Below are positions 26,646 to 36,133 of a stretch of DNA of 64,000 nucleotides, piece after piece; the first letter of the stretch is position 1, and every line of letters begins with the position of its first letter. This DNA is from Orientia tsutsugamushi str. Boryong (GTDB taxonomy: Bacteria; Pseudomonadota; Alphaproteobacteria; Rickettsiales; Rickettsiaceae). The DNA is taken from assembly GCF_000063545.1 (NCBI RefSeq), contig NC_009488.1, forward strand, positions 1,488,001 through 1,552,000, given 5' to 3'. Under the pieces are notes generated by a model that worked only from the letters and a program-made list of their open reading frames with translations, was not told the DNA's origin and did not search any database. Both the position numbers and the translations under genes were made by a program.

Positions 26646-28673
26646 TTATGATTTTGTAGTCTCTAGTATACTTGGTTTTGTTCTTCTTTTTATTGGCCTA
26701 GTAGGTTGGTTTTTATTATTTGAAGCATTATCTTTTTTATCATTTACTGGTTTAGATATTTGTTGAACTGATTGTTCTGCTGATAAATCTAGGTTATGAG
26801 TTTGTTTCCTTGCTCTTCGTTTATTTGATTTTATTGATAATATTTTAGAGCCTGAAATATTAGTGTTAGATATTGCTTGTGAAGCAGGATTTTCTATATT
26901 CTCCAATAATTTAGCACTAGTGACTACTGGCTGTTCTGTAAGAGCACTTTTAGTAGTACTTGCAGATAATGTAACTTTTTCTATGGAAAAACTATCTGAA
27001 GTAGATTGGAAATCATTATAAAATTTCAACTGTACATTATATTTTTTTTCTATATCAGCTATTTCGGTTCGCTTATTATTTAGAATATATGTAACTGAAT
27101 GTAAGTGAGCATAAACATTTATAATATTTGATTTAGATGTATGTATTTCATTTTCGATAGTGCGTAATATAATCATAGCATTAGATTCTTCAGCTCTAAC
27201 TATTCCTTTACCACTGCAATGTGAGCATATAACTGAGTTAGATTCTAAGAAAGATGGTCTTAATCTCTGCCTAGACAGTTGTAATACTCCAAAAGAGTTA
27301 ATAGAATCAACTTGTATTTTTGCTTTATCTTTAGCAAGATATTTTTTGAAGCTTTTTTCAATTAATTTATGATTCTTAGAATCTGTCATGCAAATAAAGT
27401 CTATAGTAATTAGTCCTGATAAGTTTCTTAACTTAATTTGGTGACTAATTTCTTTTGCTGCTTCTAAATTAGTTTTGACAGCTGTTTCTTCGATATTTTG
27501 TTCAGAAGTATCTTTGCCAGAGTTTACATCAATTGCGATTAAAGCTTCTGTTGGATTAATAACAATATACCCTCCAGATGGAAGAGTAACTATTGGTTTA
27601 TATAATGTTGCAAGCTGCTCTTCTAGATTATATTGAGCAAAGATTGGAATTGTAGATTTATGTTCTTTAATTTTATGTACTTCTGATGGCAAAATAGCAT
27701 TCATAAACTTAACAGCATAATCATAAGCTGCTTTACCTTGTATAATCATTTCTTGCACAGAAATATTATAAATATCAAGAATAGTTTTTCTGATAATATC
27801 ATTTTCAACGTAAATGAATGCAGGTGGCTTAGCTTGCTTAGCTGTATTGATAATTTCATTCCAGAGCTTTAATAAATAATTAAAATCTTTTTTAATTTCA
27901 TATGCAGTTCTACGAGAACCTGCAGTTCTAATAATAACGCTTGATGTCTTTGTTATTTTTGATATTAGATTGCCTACGATTGTTTTTAATTGTTTTCTAT
28001 CTTCTGAATTTGTAATTCTTCTTGAAATGCCACTATGGTTTGATAAGTTAGGGGTTAGTATACAATATTTACCTGATAAAGAAATATAAGTGGTAAAGGA
28101 TGCGTTTTTGTTACCTCTAGATTCCTTAGTTGCTTGAACTAGAACAATCTGCCCGCTGCTAATTACATCTTGAATTTCTTGTTGCTTATGAGGTGGTAAA
28201 AATTCTGCAATTTCTTGGCTGTTTTGTTTACTTACTGGTTCAATTTCATCGTTTTGGATATTTGTAGTATTTTTAAATGCTGTAATTATTTTACTGTCAT
28301 CAGCATCAGATTCTTCTGTATCAATGTCTTCTTCATTTTGAATGTTCTTGCATGATTCTTGCTCCTTAATCTCCTCTGAAGTTATTTCTACTAAAGGAAC
28401 AGTATCAAATGGTAAGCTGTTAGTAACATTATTATAATAATCTGGGTGTATTTCACTAAATGGCAGAAAGCCGCTTTTTCCGTTACTGTAATCAATAAAT
28501 GCAGCTTGCAAAGAAGGTTCGATCTTAGTAATTGTTGCAAGATATATATTCCCCTTAATTAAATGTTTGCTTGCTGTTTCATATTCAATTTCTGCTATAC
28601 GGCAATTATTATCTATTAAAGCTACTCTAGTTTCATTAGGGTAACTTGCATCTACTAGAATTCGTTTAGTCAT
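26646..28673 (-). CDS. rne: Ribonuclease E/G
   Basis: Single-strand endoribonuclease for rRNA processing and mRNA decay, 675 residues. The N-terminal S1 domain (KGNIYLATITKIEPSLQAAFIDYSNGKSGFLPFSEI) is split by an acidic insert of about 75 residues (roughly 95-170), a feature reported for alphaproteobacterial RNase E. The 5'-sensor and DNase-I-like part follow, with the metal-binding aspartates in IAIDVNSGK (~380) and LITIDFI (~423) spaced 43 apart as in E. coli. The Zn-link CSHCSGKG is near 482. The C-terminal ~130 residues are low complexity and basic, far shorter than the E. coli scaffold. Confidence 0.93.
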   Translation of the reverse strand: MTKRILVDASYPNETRVALIDNNCRIAEIEYETASKHLIKGNIYLATITKIEPSLQAAFIDYSNGKSGFLPFSEIHPDYYNNVTNSLPFDTVPLVEITSEEIKEQESCKNIQNEEDIDTEESDADDSKIITAFKNTTNIQNDEIEPVSKQNSQEIAEFLPPHKQQEIQDVISSGQIVLVQATKESRGNKNASFTTYISLSGKYCILTPNLSNHSGISRRITNSEDRKQLKTIVGNLISKITKTSSVIIRTAGSRRTAYEIKKDFNYLLKLWNEIINTAKQAKPPAFIYVENDIIRKTILDIYNISVQEMIIQGKAAYDYAVKFMNAILPSEVHKIKEHKSTIPIFAQYNLEEQLATLYKPIVTLPSGGYIVINPTEALIAIDVNSGKDTSEQNIEETAVKTNLEAAKEISHQIKLRNLSGLITIDFICMTDSKNHKLIEKSFKKYLAKDKAKIQVDSINSFGVLQLSRQRLRPSFLESNSVICSHCSGKGIVRAEESNAMIILRTIENEIHTSKSNIINVYAHLHSVTYILNNKRTEIADIEKKYNVQLKFYNDFQSTSDSFSIEKVTLSASTTKSALTEQPVVTSAKLLENIENPASQAISNTNISGSKILSIKSNKRRARKQTHNLDLSAEQSVQQISKPVNDKKDNASNNKNQPTRPIKRRTKPSILETTKS

Positions 28674-29443
28674 CTTTATAAATTCTCCATAAACTCTACT
28701 GACTGTTCTATAATTTACAAATTTAATAATTTGAAGTCATGCAGGCTTTATTGCATACTTATTGCAAGTATGCATAATACAACCTCACTACTTTGATTTT
28801 TAGATTTAGCATTTTTATGCAAATATTCAAATTTAAGGTTCGGTATAAAATCTTAATCTTTACTAGTTAAACTATAATAAATTAAATATAGAATAAACCT
28901 TATAAACATAATTTTAATTTTATTTATATCTACAGAATTATTATCTAAATAAAGTTATTCAGATATCTTTAAATATTGCCTCATAAAAAATTCTAAAATC
29001 GTTTTACTGAACATGAGAAAATTAATTAAATACTTTTATTATAAATCATAACAATCACCATATATAAAACAGTACTTTGCTAATACAATTTAGATAATAG
29101 TGATGGATATACTTAAACTTGTTAGTGCTTTATAATCAATTATTTTAGTTCTATAACTTCTATCCTGAAATAACATGACATAGTTATAGATAATTTTATT
29201 AGTGTAACTTATACATCAAACTACTAAATTTAGCAATTTAATTGTTTTAATATAATGATAATTTGACAATGATACTAAATCTCAGTGCTTTTCATAAAAA
29301 AGTATTGTACTATAATTTTATATAGTTTATTTACGATGGGTTTATATTAGAGGTGGAGGGTTTTATATGCTATGTATGATAAAATATATACAAGGTTATT
29401 ATTGCAAACCTAATGCAATTATAGCTTAGATATATATATCGTT
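28674..29443. other. AT-rich intergenic region between divergent rne and the RSH-like gene
   Basis: 770 bp without a gene. It must hold the promoters of both flanking genes. A perfect 9-bp stem with 5-nt loop lies at 28752-28774 in the rne leader. TATAAT occurs near 29311, about 130 bp before the 29444 start, with only a weak -35 partner. No tRNA or other RNA gene is recognisable. Confidence 0.5.
28752..28774 (-). promoter_or_regulatory. Hairpin in the rne leader
   Basis: TGCATACTT-ATTGC-AAGTATGCA forms a perfect 9-bp stem with a 5-nt loop about 80 bp upstream of the RNase E start codon. In enterobacteria RNase E autoregulates through its 5' UTR hairpins. That this one acts likewise is only a suggestion. 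Confidence 0.3.
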
Positions 29444-32400
29444 ATGCAAAAAACTATAGATTTTGCTGTTAAACATTGTATGTATTATGAGCTTTATCCA
29501 TTAGAGATAGGGCAAATGATTGTAGCTATATATCCAAACTACAATGCATTAATTACATCTATGCTTTACACTACCGTGAATATATCTAACATAGAAACTG
29601 TTCAGTTTAGTTTAAAAAATATTGAAGATGGTTTTGGTGCAGAAGTAGTTAAGCGAGTTAGCAATGTTCTTAAATTGCCGTTTAATAACTGTGTAGATGA
29701 TAAACTAAATCAATATGATCTAAATAAAATAAAAATTATATTATTAGAAATAGGCAAAGAAGAGAAAACAGAAGTAGTACTTGTTCGATTAGCCTATTTA
29801 TTACACTATATAAGCATATTTAATCGTGTTCCGTTAACTGAGGAGCAAATCCAATTTATTGTACTAGAGATAGTAGAATCTTATTTGCCACTGATAGCTG
29901 AACTTGAAATAGATGATATACATGCAACAGTGCATCAATTTCTCTTGAGCAATTTACCACTCAATGCTACAGAACAAACTGTTACAGACTACCTAAATAT
30001 TATAAAAAATGTAACGCCTTTAATTTACAACGTAGTTAATAAGATTAACGATAATTTACAGCATGCTGGAATTAGTGCAGAAGTATCAGCTAGAATTAAA
30101 TCTTTTTATTCTATTCAGCAAAAAATGGAAAATAAGAATATTAAATTCAATCAATTAGATGACATTATCGCTCTTAGAATTATTATAGATTCTACTAATG
30201 GCGCATTAGCACTCTGTTATAAAGTGTTAAATCTTATACATAACAGCTATATGTTTTTACCTAATAAGATTCAAGATTTTATCAAAATTCCAAAAGAAAA
30301 TGGCTATCAGTCTTTGCATACGATAATTCTTGGTCCAGCAAATCAGAAGATAGAAGTGCAGATACGTACTAGTGAAATGCATAGAGTTGCTCAATCTGGT
30401 ACTGCTGCTCACTGGAGGTATAAAAGTAATTTTATCAAGGAAAGGAGAATACACAATATAATGCAGAAACTATATGAATTTAGTAATGCATCACATAATC
30501 TTATTCTGAGAGTAAGAATATTATCTACTGATAAACTTATAAGTATGACATTGCTTTATTCTATTGATTCAATAGGTGTATTTTTTGCTAAAGAATTACA
30601 TTTAGATGTTCGTAGTGCTAATTATAATGGTGTTAATATACGTTTTGATTTGTTAATGCAATTTGTACAATGTAATGCAGAAAATCAGCAGTTTGTTATA
30701 TTTAGGAACAAGGATATTTATTTTAGAGAACACATCAAGCCTAGCAATAATATTATTGCTGATTGTAGTGTAGCAAGAGTTAAAATGGAGACTTTTGAAG
30801 TGCCTATTAACAATACTATTTATTCTTTTGCAAATATGGGCTTAGTAAGCATGAATAGTGATTACAATTTGAAAATAGTGAGACAGATAAAAAACCAAAA
30901 TCATAAAGGTGTTGAAAATGGAATATTGACTAATAAGAAGAGTACTACTTTTAGACAAAATACCATAAAGCATGGTATTAATGTAGCAACCATAAGCGAT
31001 GAAAATGAAACTGTACTATTAAGGATTATAGATCAGCCTAGAGTTCAGACAATAATGCAATTACATATTCCATTAGCTAGAATGAATAAGGTTAGTAATA
31101 CAGGCAATCAAAGCAACAAGGAGGTATTGTTAAACTCTATATGCCAAGTTGTTAAAGTTCAGACGATCGCAATGCAATGTACTATTTCCATAACAAGTGT
31201 CACTACAGCAGCATTGTTAGAAACCATAGGTAAAGATGAATTGCGTAAGATGGAAGCAGTTAGTCCTGCTGTACTGTTAGAGACTGAGATGCTTAGGAAA
31301 TGTACTAGCGATGATGATGAGATACCATATATAAAAGTCCTAGTTGACGATGACAAGAATTGGAAAGATTCTACAGATGATGATTGGGAAGATGATGATT
31401 GGGAAGATGATGATTTACTAGAAAATCCTGAAAAAATTGAGCGTAATAAACTCTTTTTTGATTTGAACTTTATAAGAAGTACAATGAAAGAACTGGCGAG
31501 ATGTGCAAGCAATAAGGTTTTAGCAGCTGAACATCCAAAACGCGTTTTAACAAAGTATAGAAATATGTGTAAAAGTTTGCTTGCGATATTGACTAATGTG
31601 CTAGTTGTAGAAGATGTTTTTGAAGGGATAGTTGATCAGTTTGAAGAAGGATATGCTAGAGAATTGATTAGTTGCATCCCTTCACCTGCTAATAAAGACG
31701 CTTTTTCAATTTTTTGTGAAGAAGCAATAAAGCAAAAATACATTCACCTAATGGTGCAGATGCTTGCATGTAATGCTGTAGATCATGATTTATTCAAAAA
31801 GCTTGCAACATATCAAACTACAAACAGGAATACAATTCATTCAATTCTATTTCAATTCATAGACCAAAATATGCATCAAAGATGTGATAATGATAATATT
31901 GTTACATTAATTATATACGCATTGTATGCATACACTCTTAAAGCACCAAATGAGTTGTTTAAAAAGTTTATGGAAGAAAAACTTGACGGTAAGATGTCAA
32001 TTGATGATATGGCAGTAACAATTATAGTACATAATCCTCAGTATACAGCTGGATTAGCTGCTCAGCTATTATGCACATACGCTATTAAAGGACCATATAT
32101 CCGCTTTGTTGTTCAAGCTATGAATCATCAATTTCCTTCTAATAATAATAATTATTGTACAATCGGTACTGTGATATTAGAATATTTAAAAACTGTAAAA
32201 AAACTCTGGCCTATAACTTTTATCTGTAAGCAATTGGAAAATGCTGGTAAACATGAGTCATGTTATATGATTCTAACTCATAGAACTGAATATCATGAAA
32301 CTTTTCTTTCTGTAACATTAAAATGCATAACAGATAGTATTAAAGATAGAAAAGATAGTTCTGAAATGATGGAATGTATTCTTGCAATGATTTCTGTTGC

Positions 32401-33610
32401 TAAATCAAATGTAATTGACTTGATTGATAAGTTAATAAACGAAAAGCTTGATCATGAAAACACGGTTTTTTCAATTGTGTTGAAATATATAAAAGAGCAG
32501 AAAAATTACCAGCCTGTTGATATTATATGGGAAGCATTAAGGCATGACTCACAAAAAATGATTCCATTGGCACAAAGATATGATTTGATTGAGCTGATGT
32601 TTGATATATTACGTGAAATTAAAGGACACGATATTGCAGATGATGAAGTATATAATAAGCTAATAAATCCGAAAATGCTGAATGATAGAACTATTTTTTC
32701 TGAAGCATCTCAAGCAGTTAAGGAAAGTTCAAGTATAATTGATTCGTATTTAAGAAAAATTCAAGAAAAAATAGAAGATTGTGCAAAAGATAAGAAATAC
32801 ATAATACAGGAATCAAATGCAGATGATTTAACTCAGCTAATATTATTGTGTAGTACAGACTGTAAAGTATTTTTTACAAAAAGTGAGGTATTGGCTAAAT
32901 TAATATTTCATGCATTAATGAGCAATGATTTTGATGAGATAGTACATCGTAAAATTGAAGAAAATGTAGAATTATTTGAAAATATATTACGCCTAACCAA
33001 TACTTTTAAAGTTGCTGGATCTATTAAAGTTGAAAAAACTACAGAATTAGCTGAGAACCTAAGAAAAAAAATGATTGATGTGTTAATTAACTGTAAAAAT
33101 GTAAGTGAAGAAACATTTAGTAAGTTGCTGTGCTTTAAAGATGAGAGTAATAAACCATTCGTATTTACGAGAACAGATAATAGTGAAATCGTAGGTATAC
33201 TAAAGAATAGGAATATGGATGATCAGAAAACATTTGTGAATATTTTTGGAACTCAAAAGCTATGCGATTATATACGATGGCTTTCATGTGGTGATAAGAA
33301 GGTGTATGACATGTTATTAGATATAGGCAATGTTGATGATAACATTGAGATTAAGTTTGATGATCAGTTCGCTGCTGCAAGAAATTTGGCTGCATATATA
33401 ATAAGGCAAGCATTATATGATAATACTCCATCTAAAAGCAATAAATGCAATACAGAATCAAGAGATGATACATATTTATACACACATACATCAGGTATGA
33501 TATCTGAAAAAGAAACCAGTGATATGAATATAGACGATATACTCTGTGAGAGTTCTCTAGAGAATTCAGATGATGGTGATGATGAAGTTAGCTTTACTGG
33601 TTGTAGTTAA
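29444..33610 (+). CDS. RelA/SpoT-like (p)ppGpp synthetase with degenerate hydrolase and large novel C-terminus
   Basis: 1388 residues. Residues 1-180 are recognisably the RSH hydrolase fold but the HD motif (LLHDTVED in relatives) reads MLYTTVNIS and the later LADRLHN reads LAYLLHY, so metal binding is lost. Residues about 190-330 keep the synthetase: RIKSFYSIQQKM (~216), FNQLDDIIALRI with the catalytic Asp, PKENGYQSLHT, the catalytic Glu in EVQIRT (~303) and AAHWRYK. No TGS or ACT domain follows. An acidic spacer DDDWEDDDWEDDD lies near 645 and the last ~740 residues are an unrecognised helical region. Predicted: makes (p)ppGpp without degrading it. The length is about double a normal RSH. 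An IS5-type MITE sits 14 bp after the stop. Confidence 0.75.
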   Translation: MQKTIDFAVKHCMYYELYPLEIGQMIVAIYPNYNALITSMLYTTVNISNIETVQFSLKNIEDGFGAEVVKRVSNVLKLPFNNCVDDKLNQYDLNKIKIILLEIGKEEKTEVVLVRLAYLLHYISIFNRVPLTEEQIQFIVLEIVESYLPLIAELEIDDIHATVHQFLLSNLPLNATEQTVTDYLNIIKNVTPLIYNVVNKINDNLQHAGISAEVSARIKSFYSIQQKMENKNIKFNQLDDIIALRIIIDSTNGALALCYKVLNLIHNSYMFLPNKIQDFIKIPKENGYQSLHTIILGPANQKIEVQIRTSEMHRVAQSGTAAHWRYKSNFIKERRIHNIMQKLYEFSNASHNLILRVRILSTDKLISMTLLYSIDSIGVFFAKELHLDVRSANYNGVNIRFDLLMQFVQCNAENQQFVIFRNKDIYFREHIKPSNNIIADCSVARVKMETFEVPINNTIYSFANMGLVSMNSDYNLKIVRQIKNQNHKGVENGILTNKKSTTFRQNTIKHGINVATISDENETVLLRIIDQPRVQTIMQLHIPLARMNKVSNTGNQSNKEVLLNSICQVVKVQTIAMQCTISITSVTTAALLETIGKDELRKMEAVSPAVLLETEMLRKCTSDDDEIPYIKVLVDDDKNWKDSTDDDWEDDDWEDDDLLENPEKIERNKLFFDLNFIRSTMKELARCASNKVLAAEHPKRVLTKYRNMCKSLLAILTNVLVVEDVFEGIVDQFEEGYARELISCIPSPANKDAFSIFCEEAIKQKYIHLMVQMLACNAVDHDLFKKLATYQTTNRNTIHSILFQFIDQNMHQRCDNDNIVTLIIYALYAYTLKAPNELFKKFMEEKLDGKMSIDDMAVTIIVHNPQYTAGLAAQLLCTYAIKGPYIRFVVQAMNHQFPSNNNNYCTIGTVILEYLKTVKKLWPITFICKQLENAGKHESCYMILTHRTEYHETFLSVTLKCITDSIKDRKDSSEMMECILAMISVAKSNVIDLIDKLINEKLDHENTVFSIVLKYIKEQKNYQPVDIIWEALRHDSQKMIPLAQRYDLIELMFDILREIKGHDIADDEVYNKLINPKMLNDRTIFSEASQAVKESSSIIDSYLRKIQEKIEDCAKDKKYIIQESNADDLTQLILLCSTDCKVFFTKSEVLAKLIFHALMSNDFDEIVHRKIEENVELFENILRLTNTFKVAGSIKVEKTTELAENLRKKMIDVLINCKNVSEETFSKLLCFKDESNKPFVFTRTDNSEIVGILKNRNMDDQKTFVNIFGTQKLCDYIRWLSCGDKKVYDMLLDIGNVDDNIEIKFDDQFAAARNLAAYIIRQALYDNTPSKSNKCNTESRDDTYLYTHTSGMISEKETSDMNIDDILCESSLENSDDGDDEVSFTGCS

Positions 33611-33624
33611 CAAATTTTATTAAT

Positions 33625-33767
33625 AGACCTCTTTCGAAACTGGTTAAGGTAGTTCAAAATTATAGATGCCAGAGATCAAATTAAATCTAAGACCGAATCT
33701 TTTACGTCTATTTTGATGTTTATCAGCAATAATTTTGAACTACCTTAACCAGTTTCGAAAGAGGTCT
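33625..33767. mobile_element. 143-bp IS5-type MITE
   Basis: Same as 10174, flanked by AAT (33622-33624, 33768-33770). It is inserted in an IS982 transposase remnant (AATGTACTAAAAAAACAT follows, as in the copy near 49725). A TTG at 33735 inside its right end opens a frame reading NYLNQFRKRSN into the IS982 remnant. Confidence 0.85.
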
Positions 33768-33935
33768 AATGTACTAAAAAAACATATGCATTTAGATCAT
33801 GCTAGACGTTGCTTTCATCTTAAGTTCTTTGTTCATATAACTTCTTCTCTTGCTAGTTATTCTATCTCCAAACTTAATCCCTATCTTATTCCATCTTTTT
33901 TTTCTTCACTCAACTTATCCTAATCTGGTGTTATA
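33768..33935 (+). pseudogene. IS982 transposase, C-terminal remnant
   Basis: Reads VLKKHMHLDHARR...FFVHITSSLASYSISKLNP, the last ~50 residues of the transposase found more fully at 49468-49885, and ends in the element terminus CTTATCCTAATCTGGTGTT. Everything upstream is missing, replaced by the MITE and the RSH-like gene. Confidence 0.75.
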
Positions 33936-34051
33936 AAACTTTGAGCTTCTAAAATCAGTTTAGAAAAAATACTAATGGCTGCTCTATATTCAACTTAAGC
34001 TTGTAACTTTTTTATACACATGTATTATTAATAATTAAGGTTATTCTATTC

Positions 34052-36043
34052 ATGAAGGTTCTGATGTACAAGAAAGAAATTACAGAAAGTATATTAGCTA
34101 AGCAACTTTTTGAATCTTTAGCTCTGGTAGGGCTATCAAAAACTACAGATGAAACTATTTTATCTTTAAGTCAAAGTCTTGCTAAAACATTAAATAGTAT
34201 TTCTAAAAGTTTTTCTACATCTAGTCTAGAAGAATACCAAAAATGTTTTTCTAATTTAAATGATCATGATTTACACAAAGTATTGAAAGTACTAAAAGAT
34301 ACGTTTGCAGAAGATGAGTATAAAGAGTTAAGAAATATTATTGAGTTACCACTTTTAGATAGACTAACTACAAAATTTAAAATAGAACGTGAAAAAGAAT
34401 TAAGCATTCAACAAGCACCAAATTTTAACAATAGTAGTATTGAGGAACTGCTGCGTGATAAAAATGTTTCTAAACAGAGTGAATTTTTTCAAACAGGAGA
34501 TAAGCAAGATGGTGTCTCTGCAGGATATGTTGCTAATGAAAAGTTAAGTAATAATACTTTTCTTCTTAAAAAATTTTATAAAAACAATGATAGTGTTTTA
34601 GCTATAATGGATCCAGCAGAGAGGCAAAAAGCTCAGAATGATGTAAGAGATGCTGTACAAGAATTGCTAACTTCTTCTATGTACAAGTTATTATTATATG
34701 GACGTGCTCCAAAAGAAGAATTAGTAACACCAGATGAAGTTAATTCAGATTTGCTGTATATAAGATCTAAATTTTTTGAGAATGCAGTACCACTTTCAGA
34801 ATTTTCTGGATCAAAAAATTCTATTCATATTAAAGCAGATGCAAAAAACCTACAAGGATTAGAAGGATTTGAGAAAATAATTGCATCTTGTCATATTTTA
34901 GGTGAAGCTGATTATCATCCAGGAAATTTAATGGTACAAGATGGTAAAACTGTTGTTAAAATAGATCACGGTAGATCTATGATGCAGTTTCATAAAGATT
35001 TTGAAAGTATGGTTAAGTCAACGTATAACATTTTTAACCACAATCAAATAGGTTACAATTCAGCGATTGAAGCAGGCAACCTATCGTTTAGTATTGAAAA
35101 ATATAACGCTGCATTAAACCAAATGCTTGCCCAACTTGATGAATACCAAATAGATACTGTAGTAGAAAAAAAAACGTCTGAGCTACAAAAAGTTGGATTT
35201 AATCCAAAAGGATTAATGGCTAAGGTTAGGTTTGATGATAAAACGTTTATGCATACTACCATTAATAATTATCAAGATTTTACAGCATTTTACAAAGATA
35301 ATGTAAAAGAAAATCTTCAGAATATGAGAAGAATAGCACAAACAACTGACATAATAAGTAAATTTAGTAATGTATCACCTGAATTTAAAAATGGTAGATG
35401 GTTAAAGGATTTTGCTATTTCTGATATTAAAGAGCCAGTTATATATGCATCCTTTCATAATATCAAAATTGAAGGGAAAAGTGCTTTAGAATGGGCTATT
35501 TCAAATAAGTATCATGCTGTAGAAAATGTTATTAAAGTAGAAAAAGTTCTAAAAGGTATTGAAGATGAGTTATTTCCTTTAGTCCAAAGATTGCAAGATA
35601 CCCCAATGAAAAAATTAACCTTAAAAGAGGTAAAGCAGTTTTATGACTCAGTGTTAACCACCTTTGAACAAAAACAATATTTAACTCAACAAGAAGTTAA
35701 GGATATACAAGAATGCTTAGACTATAAAAAACACATTAAAAATACTACTGCATTTATAAAATTAAATATAGAATCTATATCAATGGTTGATAAAATGCGT
35801 TATAAACTAGCAACATTTTGCAATATACTATCTTTGCCTAGTAAAGCAAAATATTTTATGGATAGAATCACTCCTGAAAGTTTAAATATAATACAACAGC
35901 TAAAAAAAGACATTTCAAATAGCTCAGGATTTAAAAAAGTTTTGTTAAAATCTAGCACAAATTACAAGTCAAATACTCACAGCACATACTCAATATCCAA
36001 ATCTAAAAATGATAGCAATAATCAAAAGGGTATACTCATGTAA
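34052..36043 (+). CDS. Kinase-like protein, possible effector
   Basis: 663 residues with no signal peptide. The centre has the spacing of a kinase fold: a glycine-containing strand SAGYVANEKLSNNTFLLKKF (candidate ATP lysine ~171), a helix with QELLTSSMYKLLL, a catalytic-loop-like GEADYHPGNLMVQ (~284-296) and a metal-loop-like KIDHGRS (~303). HxxN and DHG motifs of this kind occur in lipid/protein kinase-like effectors such as rickettsial Risk1 and Legionella PI-kinases; the relationship is inferred from motifs only. The last 200 residues are helical and lysine-rich. There is no operon partner; flanks are IS982 and group II intron material, as expected for RAGE cargo. Confidence 0.5.
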   Translation: MKVLMYKKEITESILAKQLFESLALVGLSKTTDETILSLSQSLAKTLNSISKSFSTSSLEEYQKCFSNLNDHDLHKVLKVLKDTFAEDEYKELRNIIELPLLDRLTTKFKIEREKELSIQQAPNFNNSSIEELLRDKNVSKQSEFFQTGDKQDGVSAGYVANEKLSNNTFLLKKFYKNNDSVLAIMDPAERQKAQNDVRDAVQELLTSSMYKLLLYGRAPKEELVTPDEVNSDLLYIRSKFFENAVPLSEFSGSKNSIHIKADAKNLQGLEGFEKIIASCHILGEADYHPGNLMVQDGKTVVKIDHGRSMMQFHKDFESMVKSTYNIFNHNQIGYNSAIEAGNLSFSIEKYNAALNQMLAQLDEYQIDTVVEKKTSELQKVGFNPKGLMAKVRFDDKTFMHTTINNYQDFTAFYKDNVKENLQNMRRIAQTTDIISKFSNVSPEFKNGRWLKDFAISDIKEPVIYASFHNIKIEGKSALEWAISNKYHAVENVIKVEKVLKGIEDELFPLVQRLQDTPMKKLTLKEVKQFYDSVLTTFEQKQYLTQQEVKDIQECLDYKKHIKNTTAFIKLNIESISMVDKMRYKLATFCNILSLPSKAKYFMDRITPESLNIIQQLKKDISNSSGFKKVLLKSSTNYKSNTHSTYSISKSKNDSNNQKGILM

Positions 36044-36067
36044 CTTTTAGATTTATTACCGTTGAAT

Positions 36068-36133
36068 AGACCTCGTTCGAAACTGGTTAAGGTAGATCAA
36101 AATTATAAATGCCAGAGATCAAATTAAATCTAT
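36068..36133 (-). mobile_element. IS5-family end stub attached to group II intron copy A
   Basis: 66 bp matching the right end of the IS (AGACCTCGTTCGAAACTGG... to AATTAAATCT), broken where the intron 3' end begins. The same stub with the same private changes (CTCG for CTCT, AGATC for AGTTC) precedes intron copy B at 48062, so the two were copied as one unit. AAT precedes both. Confidence 0.75.
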
